This document shows, piece after piece, positions 8,723 to 17,297 of a DNA stretch of 64,000 nt. The stretch lies in the NCBI GenBank assembly GCA_963833965.1, contig CAWHZZ010000001.1:806001-870000 (forward strand). Reading direction: 5' to 3'. Position numbers and translations under genes: made by a program. The stretch comes from CAJCIW01 sp963833965. GTDB lineage: Bacteria > Chlamydiota > Chlamydiia > Chlamydiales > Rhabdochlamydiaceae. Position 1 is the first letter of the stretch. Each line of letters begins with the position of its first letter. Under the pieces are notes generated by a model. That model was not told the DNA's origin and searched no databases. It saw only the letters and a list, made by a program, of their open reading frames with translations.

Positions 8723-11290
8723 ATGGGTAAATCCCTAATCATCGTTGAGTCCCCAGCGAAAATTAAAACTCTAAAAAAGTTCTTGGGGGCCGGCTATCTC
8801 TTCGAATCTTCTCTCGGCCATGTCCGCGACCTTCCCCAGAAAGGATTTGGGATCGACGTTGAACACGATTTTGAGCCGGCGTACGCAATCCTGCCCGACA
8901 AAAAAGAGGTGATCGACCGCTTAAAAAAATCGGCCAAGCAGGTCGATGTCGTTTATCTCGCTCCCGACCCCGACCGGGAAGGCGAGGCGATCGCTTGGCA
9001 TATCTCCTCCATTCTGCCGAAAGGCACAAAGTTTAAGCGCGTCACTTTCAATGCCATTACGAAAGAAGCAGTGATGGAAGCGCTAAAACAGCCGCGGAAC
9101 ATCGATCAGGCCTTAGTCGACGCCCAACAGGCAAGACGCCTGCTCGACCGGATCGTCGGTTATAAAATTTCTCCCATTCTCACCCGAAGAGTGCAAGGTG
9201 CACGCGACGGAGGCCTTTCGGCGGGCCGCGTGCAATCGGTTGCCCTCAAGCTCGTGGTCGATCGCGAAAAAGAGATCGACGCTTTTATACCTGTCGAATA
9301 TTGGAACATCCAATCGATCTTGCAAACAAAAAAAAATGAGAATTCGTTCACCGCGTTTCTCTATTCCGTCGAAGGAAAACGCGTAGAAAAAGAGCCCGTT
9401 CCCGGTAAGGAAACGTTCACCATCCCGGATGAAGCGACCGCCCGCTCCATTGTCGAAAAGCTCCAAAACGCCACCTACAATGTGCAATCCGTCGAAAAAA
9501 GAGAAAAAAAACGCAATCCCGTCGCGCCTTTCATCACGTCGACGCTCCAGCAAGAGGCTAGCAGGCATTATGGTTTTTCCGCATCGCGCACGATGAACAT
9601 CGCTCAAGGGCTCTACGAAGGGATCGATCTTGATAGCGAAGGAACCGAAGGCTTGATCACTTACATGCGTACCGATTCGGTCCGAATAGCCCCGGAAGCG
9701 ATCGACGCCGCGCGCAAATACATCGAAAAGACCTATGGAAAAGAGTACCTCCCCGCAGAGGCAAAACAATACTCGACCAAAAAAAGCGCCCAGGACGCCC
9801 ACGAGGCGATTCGGCCGACCAACCTTCAACACCATCCCGATAAAATCAAATCGCGTTTGAGTGTCGATCAACATAAGCTCTATCTCCTCATTTGGCGCCG
9901 CTTCCTCGCCTGCCAAATGAATCCGGCCATTTACGATACCGTCTCTTGCGACATCGAGACCGATAAAAATATTATGATGAGGGCAACGGGCTCCGTGATA
10001 AAATTCTCCGGCTTCCTCGCTGTCTACGAAGAAAGACAAGACAAAAGCCAAACCGAAGAAAAAGAGAAAGAGGACCAGGACAAAATCTTGCCCCCTCTGC
10101 AAGAAGGACAACCCCTCCTTCTCTTTGAAGTGCAGTCCCAGCAAGCCTTTACCCGTCCGCCTCCTCGTTTTACCGAAGCGTCTTTGGTCAAAGAGCTCGA
10201 AAAGTCCGGGATCGGCCGCCCGTCGACATATGCCTCGATCATGAACAAGATCCAAAGCCGCGATTATACGACCAAAGAAAAAGGGACGCTCAAGCCCACC
10301 GAACTCGGCATCGTCATCGCCAAAATGCTCGAAGAAAATTTCGGCATGATCATGGATGTCGGCTTCACAGCCGCCATGGAAGACGAGCTCGAGCATATCG
10401 CGGAAAACCAGCTCGAATGGAAAACGCTCGTCCGTGATTTTTGGGCAAAATTTATTCCCTTCGTAGAAACCGCGGAAAAAGAGGCATTTGTTCCCCGCGT
10501 CGAAACAGACATCAAATGCCCCGATTGCGGCAAGAACCTGCAAAAAATCTGGTCGCGGAAAAAATATTTTTACGGCTGCTCCGATTATCCCAATTGCAAA
10601 TTCACCGCTCCTCTCGAAGCGCTTTCCTTCAAGAGAGAAGACTACGACCCAACATTTGATTGGGACCAAAACTGCCCCAAATGCAACAGCGCGATGAAAA
10701 TGCGCTTCGGCCGATTCGGACCGTTCCTCGGCTGCACCCGCTACCCCGAATGCCGCGGCATTGTCAACATTCCAAAAAAAGACGACATTCCCGCCAAAGA
10801 CATGCCCACATGCCCCGCCCTCGGCTGCGACGGCAAGATGGTGCAAAGGCGCTCCCGCTTTGGAAAACCCTTCTTTTCCTGCTCCAATTTCCCCGACTGC
10901 GATGTGATCGTCAACAACCTCGACGACCTGAACGAAAAGTATCCCGACCACCCAAAAACAGCCTACGTCAAGAAAGAAAAAAAAGGGAAGTTCGGCGCTA
11001 AAAAAGGAGCTGGGGAGAAAAAGTCCACCGCAAAAGAAAAAAAGAAGGCCGCTCCAAGAAAGATGCCCGCGCTGAAACTCTCCAAAGAACTCCAAGAGAT
11101 CGTCGGAGAAAAAGAGCTCGCCCGAACCGAAGTGACAAAAAAAATCTGGGAATACATTAAAAAACACGAACTCCAAGATCCAAAAAATAAACGCCTCATC
11201 GTCCCAGATGAAAAGCTCGCCAAAATCTTAGGCAAGAAACCCATCGACATGATGAAACTCTCAGGATTCCTCAGCAAACACATGGGGTAA
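8723..11290 (+). CDS. topA: DNA topoisomerase I with C-terminal SWIB domain
   Basis: 855-residue type IA topoisomerase that relaxes negative supercoils. It begins with the Toprim domain (IVESPAKIKTLKKFL; DPDREGEAIAWHI), and the active-site tyrosine is in ITYMRTDSVR at about residue 314. Three C4 zinc ribbons follow (CPDCGKNL near 595, CPKCNSAM near 650, CPALGCDG near 695). A lysine-rich linker (about 750-780) leads to a SWIB domain over the last 70 residues (LSKELQEIVGEKELART to LSGFLSKHMG). The TopA-SWIB fusion is a chlamydial hallmark; SWIB is otherwise known from eukaryotic chromatin remodelling. The ATG at 8723 is preceded by AAAAGGAATATCG. Confidence 0.97.
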   Translation: MGKSLIIVESPAKIKTLKKFLGAGYLFESSLGHVRDLPQKGFGIDVEHDFEPAYAILPDKKEVIDRLKKSAKQVDVVYLAPDPDREGEAIAWHISSILPKGTKFKRVTFNAITKEAVMEALKQPRNIDQALVDAQQARRLLDRIVGYKISPILTRRVQGARDGGLSAGRVQSVALKLVVDREKEIDAFIPVEYWNIQSILQTKKNENSFTAFLYSVEGKRVEKEPVPGKETFTIPDEATARSIVEKLQNATYNVQSVEKREKKRNPVAPFITSTLQQEASRHYGFSASRTMNIAQGLYEGIDLDSEGTEGLITYMRTDSVRIAPEAIDAARKYIEKTYGKEYLPAEAKQYSTKKSAQDAHEAIRPTNLQHHPDKIKSRLSVDQHKLYLLIWRRFLACQMNPAIYDTVSCDIETDKNIMMRATGSVIKFSGFLAVYEERQDKSQTEEKEKEDQDKILPPLQEGQPLLLFEVQSQQAFTRPPPRFTEASLVKELEKSGIGRPSTYASIMNKIQSRDYTTKEKGTLKPTELGIVIAKMLEENFGMIMDVGFTAAMEDELEHIAENQLEWKTLVRDFWAKFIPFVETAEKEAFVPRVETDIKCPDCGKNLQKIWSRKKYFYGCSDYPNCKFTAPLEALSFKREDYDPTFDWDQNCPKCNSAMKMRFGRFGPFLGCTRYPECRGIVNIPKKDDIPAKDMPTCPALGCDGKMVQRRSRFGKPFFSCSNFPDCDVIVNNLDDLNEKYPDHPKTAYVKKEKKGKFGAKKGAGEKKSTAKEKKKAAPRKMPALKLSKELQEIVGEKELARTEVTKKIWEYIKKHELQDPKNKRLIVPDEKLAKILGKKPIDMMKLSGFLSKHMG

Positions 11291-11322
11291 ATCTTGAATT
11301 TGTCCTGGAAAAAAAATCGCCT

Positions 11323-12063
11323 GTGAATAAAATTCTCATCATCGGCGCCACCTCCGCTATCGCTGCTACTTGCGCCCGGGAGTGGGCAAATCAAAACGCC
11401 GAATTTTTTCTTGTCGCCAGAAATGCGGATAAGCTCAAACAAATTGCCGACGATCTGTCCGCTCGAACCTCCGGCCAAGTAAAAACATATCTTCTCGACC
11501 TTAATCAGCTCTCCGAACATCACAAAATGCTCGATGCCTGCTACGAATTCCTAAAACAGATCGATATAGTCCTCATTGCCCATGGTTCTTTGCCAGACCA
11601 GAAAAAATGTGAGGAAAATGTCAACTTGGCCCTAACGAAATTTTCAAGCAACGGCTTAAGCGTCATTTCCCTACTTATTCTCCTCGCCAACCGCATGGAA
11701 AAACAGAAGTCTGGCACAATCGCCGTGATCTCTTCTGTCGCCGGTGAGCGCGGCCGCTATTCCAATTATCTTTACGGAGCAGCAAAAGCAGCCGTCTCCA
11801 CCTTCTGCGAGGGCCTGCGGGCAAGGCTATTTCATTCCGGGGTTCACGTCCTGACTATCAAACCCGGTTATGTCAATACGCCGATGACACAAGGATTGCC
11901 CTTGCCAAAATTACTCGTCGCAACTCCGGAAAAAGTCGCCAAAGACATCGTGCAGGCCGTGAAACGGAAAAAGAACACGCTTTACACCCCCCATTTCTGG
12001 GCTGTCTTGATGTTTGGCGTGAAGAGCATTCCAAACTCTATATTTAAAAAACTAAAAGCATGA
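11323..12063 (+). CDS. Short-chain dehydrogenase/reductase (SDR)
   Basis: 246-residue NAD(P)-dependent oxidoreductase with a GTG start 33 bp after topA, so probably co-transcribed. The Rossmann motif is IIGATSAIAAT (residues 5-15), the catalytic Ser is in VISSVAG, and the catalytic Tyr-Lys pair is YGAAKAA (about 144-150). The overall pattern resembles DprE2-like and other sugar/lipid SDRs more than fatty-acid FabG. Given two polysaccharide loci on either side, a role in modifying a sugar or lipid carrier is possible, but the substrate is unknown. Confidence 0.85.
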   Translation: MNKILIIGATSAIAATCAREWANQNAEFFLVARNADKLKQIADDLSARTSGQVKTYLLDLNQLSEHHKMLDACYEFLKQIDIVLIAHGSLPDQKKCEENVNLALTKFSSNGLSVISLLILLANRMEKQKSGTIAVISSVAGERGRYSNYLYGAAKAAVSTFCEGLRARLFHSGVHVLTIKPGYVNTPMTQGLPLPKLLVATPEKVAKDIVQAVKRKKNTLYTPHFWAVLMFGVKSIPNSIFKKLKA

Positions 12064-12089
12064 ACACCTTTTTCCTTCAAAAAACTCAA

Positions 12090-12119
12090 CAGAAACCAAT
12101 TTCGCAGACAGGCTCTGAG
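12090..12119 (-). repeat. Isolated terminal fragment of element family A
   Basis: On the minus strand these 30 bp closely match the outer arm at 3418-3447 (AGAGCC, TCTGCGAAATTGGTTTCTG) with one or two mismatches. No second arm or core is visible here, so it looks like a truncated copy left between two convergent genes. Confidence 0.6.
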
Positions 12120-12144
12120 GTAAGTTTCATCTGCGCTGGGGGCA

Positions 12145-12882
12145 TTATGTGCGAGTAGATTTGACATACCTCTGCGTAAATTTATGAAGAGTATTTACTA
12201 ATTGTTTATGGTTTTTGCCATTCAAATCTAAAGAAACCAGCTCGGCTATCAGATCAACTGAAAAAGCGCTTGGATGAATCCACCAGTCTTCAAACGTGCA
12301 TTCTTTCCCCATAATAGATATAGATACATCCGGACAGAGCAAATAATAACCTAATGATGAAAGAAACATTCTTTCTTCAGCCCTAAATTTATCTCCATAC
12401 CTATAAAAATCGTGCTCAATCGTAATCACATTGAAAATATATTTGTCAAATGGTATTTTCTTTAAGACCATATTATAATTATCATCGATGTCTAAAGATA
12501 GATAGTCGATGGATTGTGGAAATGCTTTCAAAGCAGGCCCGTACTCAAATTGAGTAGCATCTTCGATAATCAAGGGATTTTCTCTAGAGGAATACCACGT
12601 CTCTTGAGTAGCAAGATCAATGCTAGCGCCCTTCCATTTAAATTTTTTTTCAAAAATATAGGTGTTATTTCCTTCACTTGGATGACCAGCGCCAATTTCG
12701 AGATAATAGCCTTCATTTTGTTTATTCAGGAGTTCATAAAGAAGGATATAAACAAATTGGTCTTGAGAGGCTTGTGAATGCGAATCTAGATTTTGCACCT
12801 GGGGAGAGGATGGGGCAGATGGTGCGTTCGATGATGAACAGCTCGAGAACACAAACACAATGCACAGTAACAAATACCACAT
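12145..12882 (-). CDS. Putative lipoprotein with FkbM-like methyltransferase fold
   Basis: 245 residues with a strong ribosome-binding site (AAGGAG, 6-7 bp before the ATG). Residues 1-15 form a lipoprotein-type signal sequence ending FSSC, followed by a Ser/Pro-rich linker typical of lipoproteins. The mature part has GYYLEIGAGHPSEGNNTYIF, resembling the SAM-binding motif I of FkbM-type (Methyltransf_21) proteins, plus DYLSLDIDDNYNMVLKKIPF and a late VITIEHD. SAM is a cytosolic cofactor, so an exported methyltransferase is unexpected; the protein may act in the host or have lost catalysis. Assignment to the fold is moderately secure, function is not. Confidence 0.65.
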   Translation of the reverse strand: MWYLLLCIVFVFSSCSSSNAPSAPSSPQVQNLDSHSQASQDQFVYILLYELLNKQNEGYYLEIGAGHPSEGNNTYIFEKKFKWKGASIDLATQETWYSSRENPLIIEDATQFEYGPALKAFPQSIDYLSLDIDDNYNMVLKKIPFDKYIFNVITIEHDFYRYGDKFRAEERMFLSSLGYYLLCPDVSISIMGKECTFEDWWIHPSAFSVDLIAELVSLDLNGKNHKQLVNTLHKFTQRYVKSTRT

Positions 12883-13052
12883 ATTTTATCTCCTTGTGCG
12901 GTGAAAATTTTTACATCGTTGGCCCAGCAGCAAAAAGATAATGTGCATCCGTGATGCTTCTGGTTATTAAAGATCGAGGACCGCAATCCCTCACCGCTAT
13001 AGACAATTCTTGCTCTAACATGAAGAGAGCCTACAAAAATTTTCTCTCGATA

Positions 13053-13360
13053 TCATATTGCATTCTGCATTTGAAAATCCATCTCGCTAATGATTTTTAT
13101 AAAAGGGTCGAAAGTGGGCCCACCGATCTGCGCTTGGAGCATTACCACTGTTTCCGCATCCTTAAAGTGTTCTTTCAAAGCTCCCTGGACGGCAAGGTCC
13201 GCATATTCCGCAACAATATTGGATGCAGTTGCTTTAAAATTTCTAAGTTAGAGCGGTGTTTATCCAATACAACAAGGTTTTTAGCTCCGCCCCGTTTCAA
13301 ATGCGCAATGAGATTTTGTCCGACGAGGCCGACGCCGCCGCGGAGAATAATCTTAATGAT
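13053..13360 (-). pseudogene. Decayed NAD-dependent sugar epimerase/dehydratase (5' fragment)
   Basis: Translation on the minus strand gives the start of an extended SDR: IIKIILRGGVGLVGQNLIAH with the GxxGxxG dinucleotide motif, then AKNLVVLDKHRSNLEILKQL. After about residue 45 the homology shifts to another frame (IVAEYADLAVQGALKEHFKD, then VVMLQAQIGGPTFDPFIK) and stops after NAI. There is no start codon (an in-frame TGA sits directly upstream) and the rest of the domain is missing. The frame change plus truncation shows a dead gene, most likely one that once supplied an activated sugar to the surrounding polysaccharide locus. Confidence 0.7.
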
Positions 13361-13408
13361 TCATCGAACGTTAACCCAACTTGTCCCCTTACTTGCATGG
13401 CGAGGCTG

Positions 13409-13553
13409 TCTGCGTATTTTGATTTCGTCGAATTTTTAAATTATTTGGGCCGCCTTTCGATTCTTTTTGCGAGGGGGTATACGCGAGTTGATACAACTCC
13501 TCGCAAAAAGAATCGAAAAGTTACAGAAACTTAATTCAGAGATCGTCTCTTAG
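13409..13553. repeat. Palindromic element family A, copy 2
   Basis: About 145 bp. Its core pairs GATTCTTTTTGCGAGG with CCTCGCAAAAAGAATC-like sequence around 13458-13518. It aligns with the minus-strand version of the copy at 3418-3580, including the end AGAGAYSATCTCTGAATT-type arm before the methyltransferase gene. The apex differs from the first copy. Confidence 0.7.
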
Positions 13554-13624
13554 GCATTTTTCACCCTTGCTCAAATTTATAAAATACCTTATCAGGTTCT
13601 CCTAAGCCTTGAAAGGAGTCGACA

Positions 13625-14239
13625 ATGAAGTTTCTTACACTATTTATTCTGCTAAGCGCTTTTCTAAATCTGCATGGTGCAGAACCGTATGACTCGATCG
13701 AAGATTTACCTTTTGATTCGCATGGTTGGTTCGGGAATGGAGACAACTTAGAAAAAATCATCAACGAAAAACAGCCTCAGGTCGTGATTGAAGTCGGGTC
13801 TTGGTTAGGCCTTTCCACAAGATTTATCGCAGGAAATATTCCAGAAGGAGCAAAGGTCTATGCTGTCGATACATGGAGGGGATCTCCTCAAGAATCTGTT
13901 CATTTGCAGGATCCAAGATTGCCCTACTTATATCAATTGTTCTTATCCAATGTGAAACATGCAGGACTCGCGGATAAAATCATACCCATTAGGATGGACT
14001 CATTGGAGGCAGCGAAGGCTTTAAAAGTTAAAGCGGATTTAATCTATATCGACGCTTCTCACGACACAGCCAGTGTGCTCGCCGATATCCTGCACTGGTA
14101 CCCCCATTTAAAACCGGATGGAGTAATGTGCGGCGATGATTGGTTTTGGGACACCGTTCGCCTCGCGGTGCAAATTTGCGCTCGTAAGTTTGACAAAAAC
14201 ATTTATTCCAATGGCAATTTCTGGTGCTTCATCGACTAG
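13625..14239 (+). CDS. Exported class I SAM-dependent methyltransferase-like protein
   Basis: 204 residues with a good ribosome-binding site (AAAGGAG, 7 bp upstream). Residues 1-19 are a Sec signal peptide with a likely cut after LHG-A. The mature protein contains VVIEVGSWLGLSTRFIA (motif I), KVYAVDTWRG (motif II) and DLIYIDASHDTASVLADI (motif around the IDxxH of CmcI/Methyltransf_24 proteins), ending near DGVMCGDDWFWDTVRLAV. It looks catalytically complete, yet carries an export signal. Its stop codon TAG is the first three bases of a palindromic element. Export to a compartment where SAM is available, such as host cytosol, would make sense but is inference. Confidence 0.75.
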   Translation: MKFLTLFILLSAFLNLHGAEPYDSIEDLPFDSHGWFGNGDNLEKIINEKQPQVVIEVGSWLGLSTRFIAGNIPEGAKVYAVDTWRGSPQESVHLQDPRLPYLYQLFLSNVKHAGLADKIIPIRMDSLEAAKALKVKADLIYIDASHDTASVLADILHWYPHLKPDGVMCGDDWFWDTVRLAVQICARKFDKNIYSNGNFWCFID

Positions 14240-14410
14240 GGAGTGTACCGTAAAGATTCTTCTGTCGATTTTTGGGTTCTTTTGTTCCGATTTTCGATCC
14301 AAAATTGAGGGGCTGTATCGACAAATGTATACAGCCCCTCAATTTTGGATCGAAAATAGGCCAAAATAATCCCGAAAAGCGACGAAGCAAGCTTTACGGT
14401 ACGCTCCCTA
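14237..14410. repeat. Palindromic element family A, copy 3 (new termini and core)
   Basis: 174 bp with terminal inverted repeats TAGGGAGTGTACCGTAAAG / CTTTACGGTACGCTCCCTA. The inner arms match family A, but the core is unrelated: a near-perfect stem of more than 20 bp (GATCCAAAATTGAGGGGCTGT and its complement). The left TAG is the stop codon of the methyltransferase-like gene. It thus combines family A arms with other ends and another apex. Confidence 0.8.
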
Positions 14411-14416
14411 ATGGTC

Positions 14417-14445
14417 CGTGACAAAAGTTTTTGATGGAGCACTAG
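14417..14445. repeat. Half-copy of element family D
   Basis: CAAAAGTTTTTGATGGAGCA followed by CTAG nearly matches the right terminus of the complete family D palindrome at 58424-58589. It directly follows copy 3 of family A and supplies the TAG stop of the minus-strand gene starting at 15716. Confidence 0.6.
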
Positions 14446-15716
14446 TTTTTTTTCGCTTTCAGCTTTAAGACATAGCCGAGGCTGATGCCGAGGTGGACCC
14501 AGATGTAGCTGCGGAAGAGGCCTTGGTTGATTTGAAGGCAGATGAGCGAGACAATGATGGAAATCAGCAGGGCGAGGACATTGGCTTTTTCTTCTTGAAG
14601 GAGTCTTTCGTCGCGAAGAAGGCTGCGGAAGTGGCCCCAGACGACAAGGGCAAAGATGCAAAACCCCAGGAGTCCGTAGATGCCAAGAGAACCGAGAATC
14701 TCGCTGAACACATTGGTAGGTTCGTAGCTGAAAAGATGGGCCACGCCTCTATTTTCCAGGGCTCGCTGATCGAATAGGCCTATGGTGGGGATGTTCAGGC
14801 CGAACTGGTCGGTGATGTAGGGGCCGATGCCTCCGATGCCGACGCCAAAGAGGAGATTTTCAGAAAATGCTTTCATGGCGGAAAAAATCCCGCTGAAGCG
14901 CGTGAAGAAAGATTCATGGACGATGCCCACGTAAAAAAACTTTAAAAAGGTTTTTTTGTAGAGCTCAGAAAAAACGGTGGCGCTGGGTAAAAACAGGCAA
15001 GTGCATAGAGCGGTAATTTTCAACATTTTCCGCCTAGATTCAAAGAGGCAGGTCTTGAGAAAGCGATACCTCGGGAAAAAAAATAAGACAAAAAAGAAGA
15101 CAAAATAGGAAATGAAGGCCGTTGTGGTCGTCGAGACCAAAAGAAATAGGTTGGCGAGAAGGATCGGCCATTTCTTCACGGGCAGGGAAAGAAATAGTTT
15201 TGCATTTAAGTAGGTCACAAATGGAATGGCGTAAAGGGCGTAAAAGGAAGGTTCCAAGGCAAAAGCGGAACCTCGTGTGAAGATGAGCTTTTGCGTTGAG
15301 AAGGGAAGCGTGATCCCAAAAATAGAAAAGAAGAATTGCAGGAATGCATAAGAGCCAATAATGTAGAAGGACAGAATATAATATCTAATCAATTTATTTT
15401 CATTTCCGAAATAAACCAAATTAAATGGAACGAGAAAATAGACACAGAAAGAAAAAAGATAAATCAAGCTATAAATTAATGATCGACCGAAGGCCAAACT
15501 TTTAAGCGAAGAGATGAGCATGGAAGAAAAAATGAGAAGAAAGCAGAAAAACAGCTTTTTTTCCACGACGATCTTTCTGCAGCATAGAAAGATGCAGAAT
15601 AGAAGCAGACCGACAACATGCGGGAGCTTCAGCTGAAAGGGCCCGATTTCCAGACCAATCAAGTCAGCTGAGGTCGTTAAGAAATAGAGAAAGGAAAAAA
15701 ACAGGAAGATGTTCAA
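14442..15716 (-). CDS. O-antigen polymerase/ligase-like membrane protein
   Basis: 424 residues, with about ten or more hydrophobic segments and a long periplasmic loop in the C-terminal half (residues about 250-330, including GVGIGGIGPYITDQFGLNIP), the Wzy/WaaL arrangement. It would polymerise or ligate lipid-linked glycan units at the periplasmic face. The only available start is a TTG at 15716, with an in-frame TAG just before it, and a mobile element begins four bases upstream, so the original 5' end may be lost. The stop TAG lies in a repeat terminus. Polymerase versus ligase cannot be decided from sequence. Confidence 0.75.
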   Translation of the reverse strand: MNIFLFFSFLYFLTTSADLIGLEIGPFQLKLPHVVGLLLFCIFLCCRKIVVEKKLFFCFLLIFSSMLISSLKSLAFGRSLIYSLIYLFSFCVYFLVPFNLVYFGNENKLIRYYILSFYIIGSYAFLQFFFSIFGITLPFSTQKLIFTRGSAFALEPSFYALYAIPFVTYLNAKLFLSLPVKKWPILLANLFLLVSTTTTAFISYFVFFFVLFFFPRYRFLKTCLFESRRKMLKITALCTCLFLPSATVFSELYKKTFLKFFYVGIVHESFFTRFSGIFSAMKAFSENLLFGVGIGGIGPYITDQFGLNIPTIGLFDQRALENRGVAHLFSYEPTNVFSEILGSLGIYGLLGFCIFALVVWGHFRSLLRDERLLQEEKANVLALLISIIVSLICLQINQGLFRSYIWVHLGISLGYVLKLKAKKN

Positions 15717-15719
15717 CTA

Positions 15720-15902
15720 TATACTGGTTCCGCTGGAAAGTTATGAAAATTTCTGCTTCAGCATCTTCACTTACAGCCGGGCAAGCCACGGCCTTTTCGT
15801 TCGTTTCCATCGACCATGTGTGGCACATGGTCTGCTTCAACGAACGAAAAATTGAAGCGCTGAAATTGAAATTCTCTATAACTTTCCAGTGTCGCCAGTA
15901 TA
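15720..15902. mobile_element. MITE-like element family M, copy 1
   Basis: 183 bp, ends TATACTGG...CCAGTATA with imperfect terminal inverted repeats of about 35 bp around CTGGAAAGTTAT. Internal hairpins include CATGTGTGGCACATG. TA dinucleotides flank it, as for Tc1/mariner-type targets. Two copies elsewhere in the window (35364-35548 and 54824-55008) are nearly identical except for two 1-bp gaps. It has no open reading frame of its own. It overlaps the 3' end of manC and abuts the start of the polymerase-like gene. Confidence 0.85.
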
Positions 15903-17297
15903 GACCGTTTCGCGATGCCTTCCGTAAATGTCTTCAAAGCGGACAATGTCCTCTTCCCCGACGTATTCTCCCACTTGCACTTCGATCAATTCTAGTGCAA
16001 TTTTTCCGGGGTTTTCCAATCGGTGGACCTCCGACTTGGGCACAAAGACGCTTTCATTTTCATGGACGAGCAGCTCTTTTTCGCCGATTGTCACTTTGGC
16101 TGTTCCCTTGACGACGACCCAGTGCTCGCTGCGATGGTAATGCATTTGAAGGCTCAATCGTTGTCCGGGATCGACGACGATACGTTTGATCTTGTAGCGG
16201 TTTCCTTCCTCTAAGACGGTAAATTTTCCCCAGGGACGATGGGAAGTTAAATTCTCAAATGGCTCCTTGGCGTTTCTCTTTTTGAGTTCTTCGACGAGAT
16301 TTTTTACGCGCTGCGATTCTCCCTTTTTTCCAATGAAGAGCGCGTCTTCGGTCTCGATCACGAGAAGATCGGAAAGGCCAATTGTCGAAATCAAACGTTT
16401 GCCTCCCATGATGAGGCAATTTTGGGTGTCGATGTCGAGGATGTTGCCGATTTTCACATTCTGATTCTCATCTTTATCGAGAAGCTCGTAAACGCTGTCC
16501 CAGGAGCCGACATCGGACCAAGTCGCTTCCAATGTGAGAATGATTGTTTTTTTTGATTTTTCCATGAGGGCGTAATCGATGGAGATGTCGGGCAATTCAG
16601 CAAAATGGGCAAGGCATTGCTCATAGTTTTGCATTTTTTCGAAAATGACCGGGGAACATTGCTGCATGTCGTCGAGGAATGTCGCCACATGGAAAAGAAA
16701 AATCCCAGAATTCCAAAGATAACGACCGTCGAGGAGATATTTTTGGGCCAATTCGAGATTCGGTTTTTCTACAAACTCCTCGACTAAATAGGTCCCTTCA
16801 GAGAGGTTACCACCGGTTTTGACATATCCGTAGCCGGTTTCCGGTTTATGTGGACGGACCCCGAAAATCACATGGGAGCCTTTTTGCGCTAAGCGATCGC
16901 CTCTCGCGACCACTTCTAAAAATTTTTCCGGAGGAGAAATGAGGTGATCGGAGGAGCAGACGAGGACAGATTCGTCGGATGAAAGTCCCTTCTCTTTTTG
17001 GAGATAGGCGATCGCTAGAGCGATCGCGGGGGCGGTATTTCTTCGCTCCGGTTCGACTAAGATCTGCTTTTCCAATTCGGGAGCAATTTCGCGGGCTTGC
17101 GCTTGCACGAGGTGAAAATAGGCTTGGTTGGTGACGATCAGCAAATCGGAAAGCGAGTAGTGGCCTCTGAATCGTTCGATGGTCTTCTGTAAAAGAGAGC
17201 GTTCGTCGCCAAAATGCAAAAATTGTTTGGGGAAGCAATTTCTCGAATAGGGCCAAAGACGTGTGCCGCTACCGCCGGCGAGAATGATGATTTTCAT
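15876..17297 (-). CDS. manC: Mannose-1-phosphate guanylyltransferase / mannose-6-phosphate isomerase
   Basis: 473-residue bifunctional enzyme that makes GDP-mannose. The N-terminal pyrophosphorylase signature is LAGGSGTRLWPYSRN (residues 6-20), the later block is YLVEEFVEKPNLELAQKYL, and the C-terminal cupin (from HRPWGKFTVLEEG) has the QMHYHRSEHWVVVKGTAKV isomerase motif. The family normally ends near EDIYGR; here nine further residues (VYTGDTGKL at the end) are encoded by the M element in which the stop codon lies. Its product feeds Gmd, whose gene is two genes upstream. Its 5' end overlaps the GT4 gene by 29 bp. Confidence 0.95.
   Translation of the reverse strand: MKIIILAGGSGTRLWPYSRNCFPKQFLHFGDERSLLQKTIERFRGHYSLSDLLIVTNQAYFHLVQAQAREIAPELEKQILVEPERRNTAPAIALAIAYLQKEKGLSSDESVLVCSSDHLISPPEKFLEVVARGDRLAQKGSHVIFGVRPHKPETGYGYVKTGGNLSEGTYLVEEFVEKPNLELAQKYLLDGRYLWNSGIFLFHVATFLDDMQQCSPVIFEKMQNYEQCLAHFAELPDISIDYALMEKSKKTIILTLEATWSDVGSWDSVYELLDKDENQNVKIGNILDIDTQNCLIMGGKRLISTIGLSDLLVIETEDALFIGKKGESQRVKNLVEELKKRNAKEPFENLTSHRPWGKFTVLEEGNRYKIKRIVVDPGQRLSLQMHYHRSEHWVVVKGTAKVTIGEKELLVHENESVFVPKSEVHRLENPGKIALELIEVQVGEYVGEEDIVRFEDIYGRHRETVYTGDTGKL

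Noticed and set aside
9113..11176. Long open frame antisense to topA (687 codons), and a similar one antisense to recA (48968-50008)
   Set aside because: Both are mirror frames of strongly conserved genes and have low-complexity Phe/Gly- or Asp/Gly-rich composition with no recognisable domains.
12951..13534. Plus-strand open frames over the epimerase relic and element A2
   Set aside because: They show no homology; the real signal is the decayed reading frame on the minus strand, and the later part is repeat sequence.
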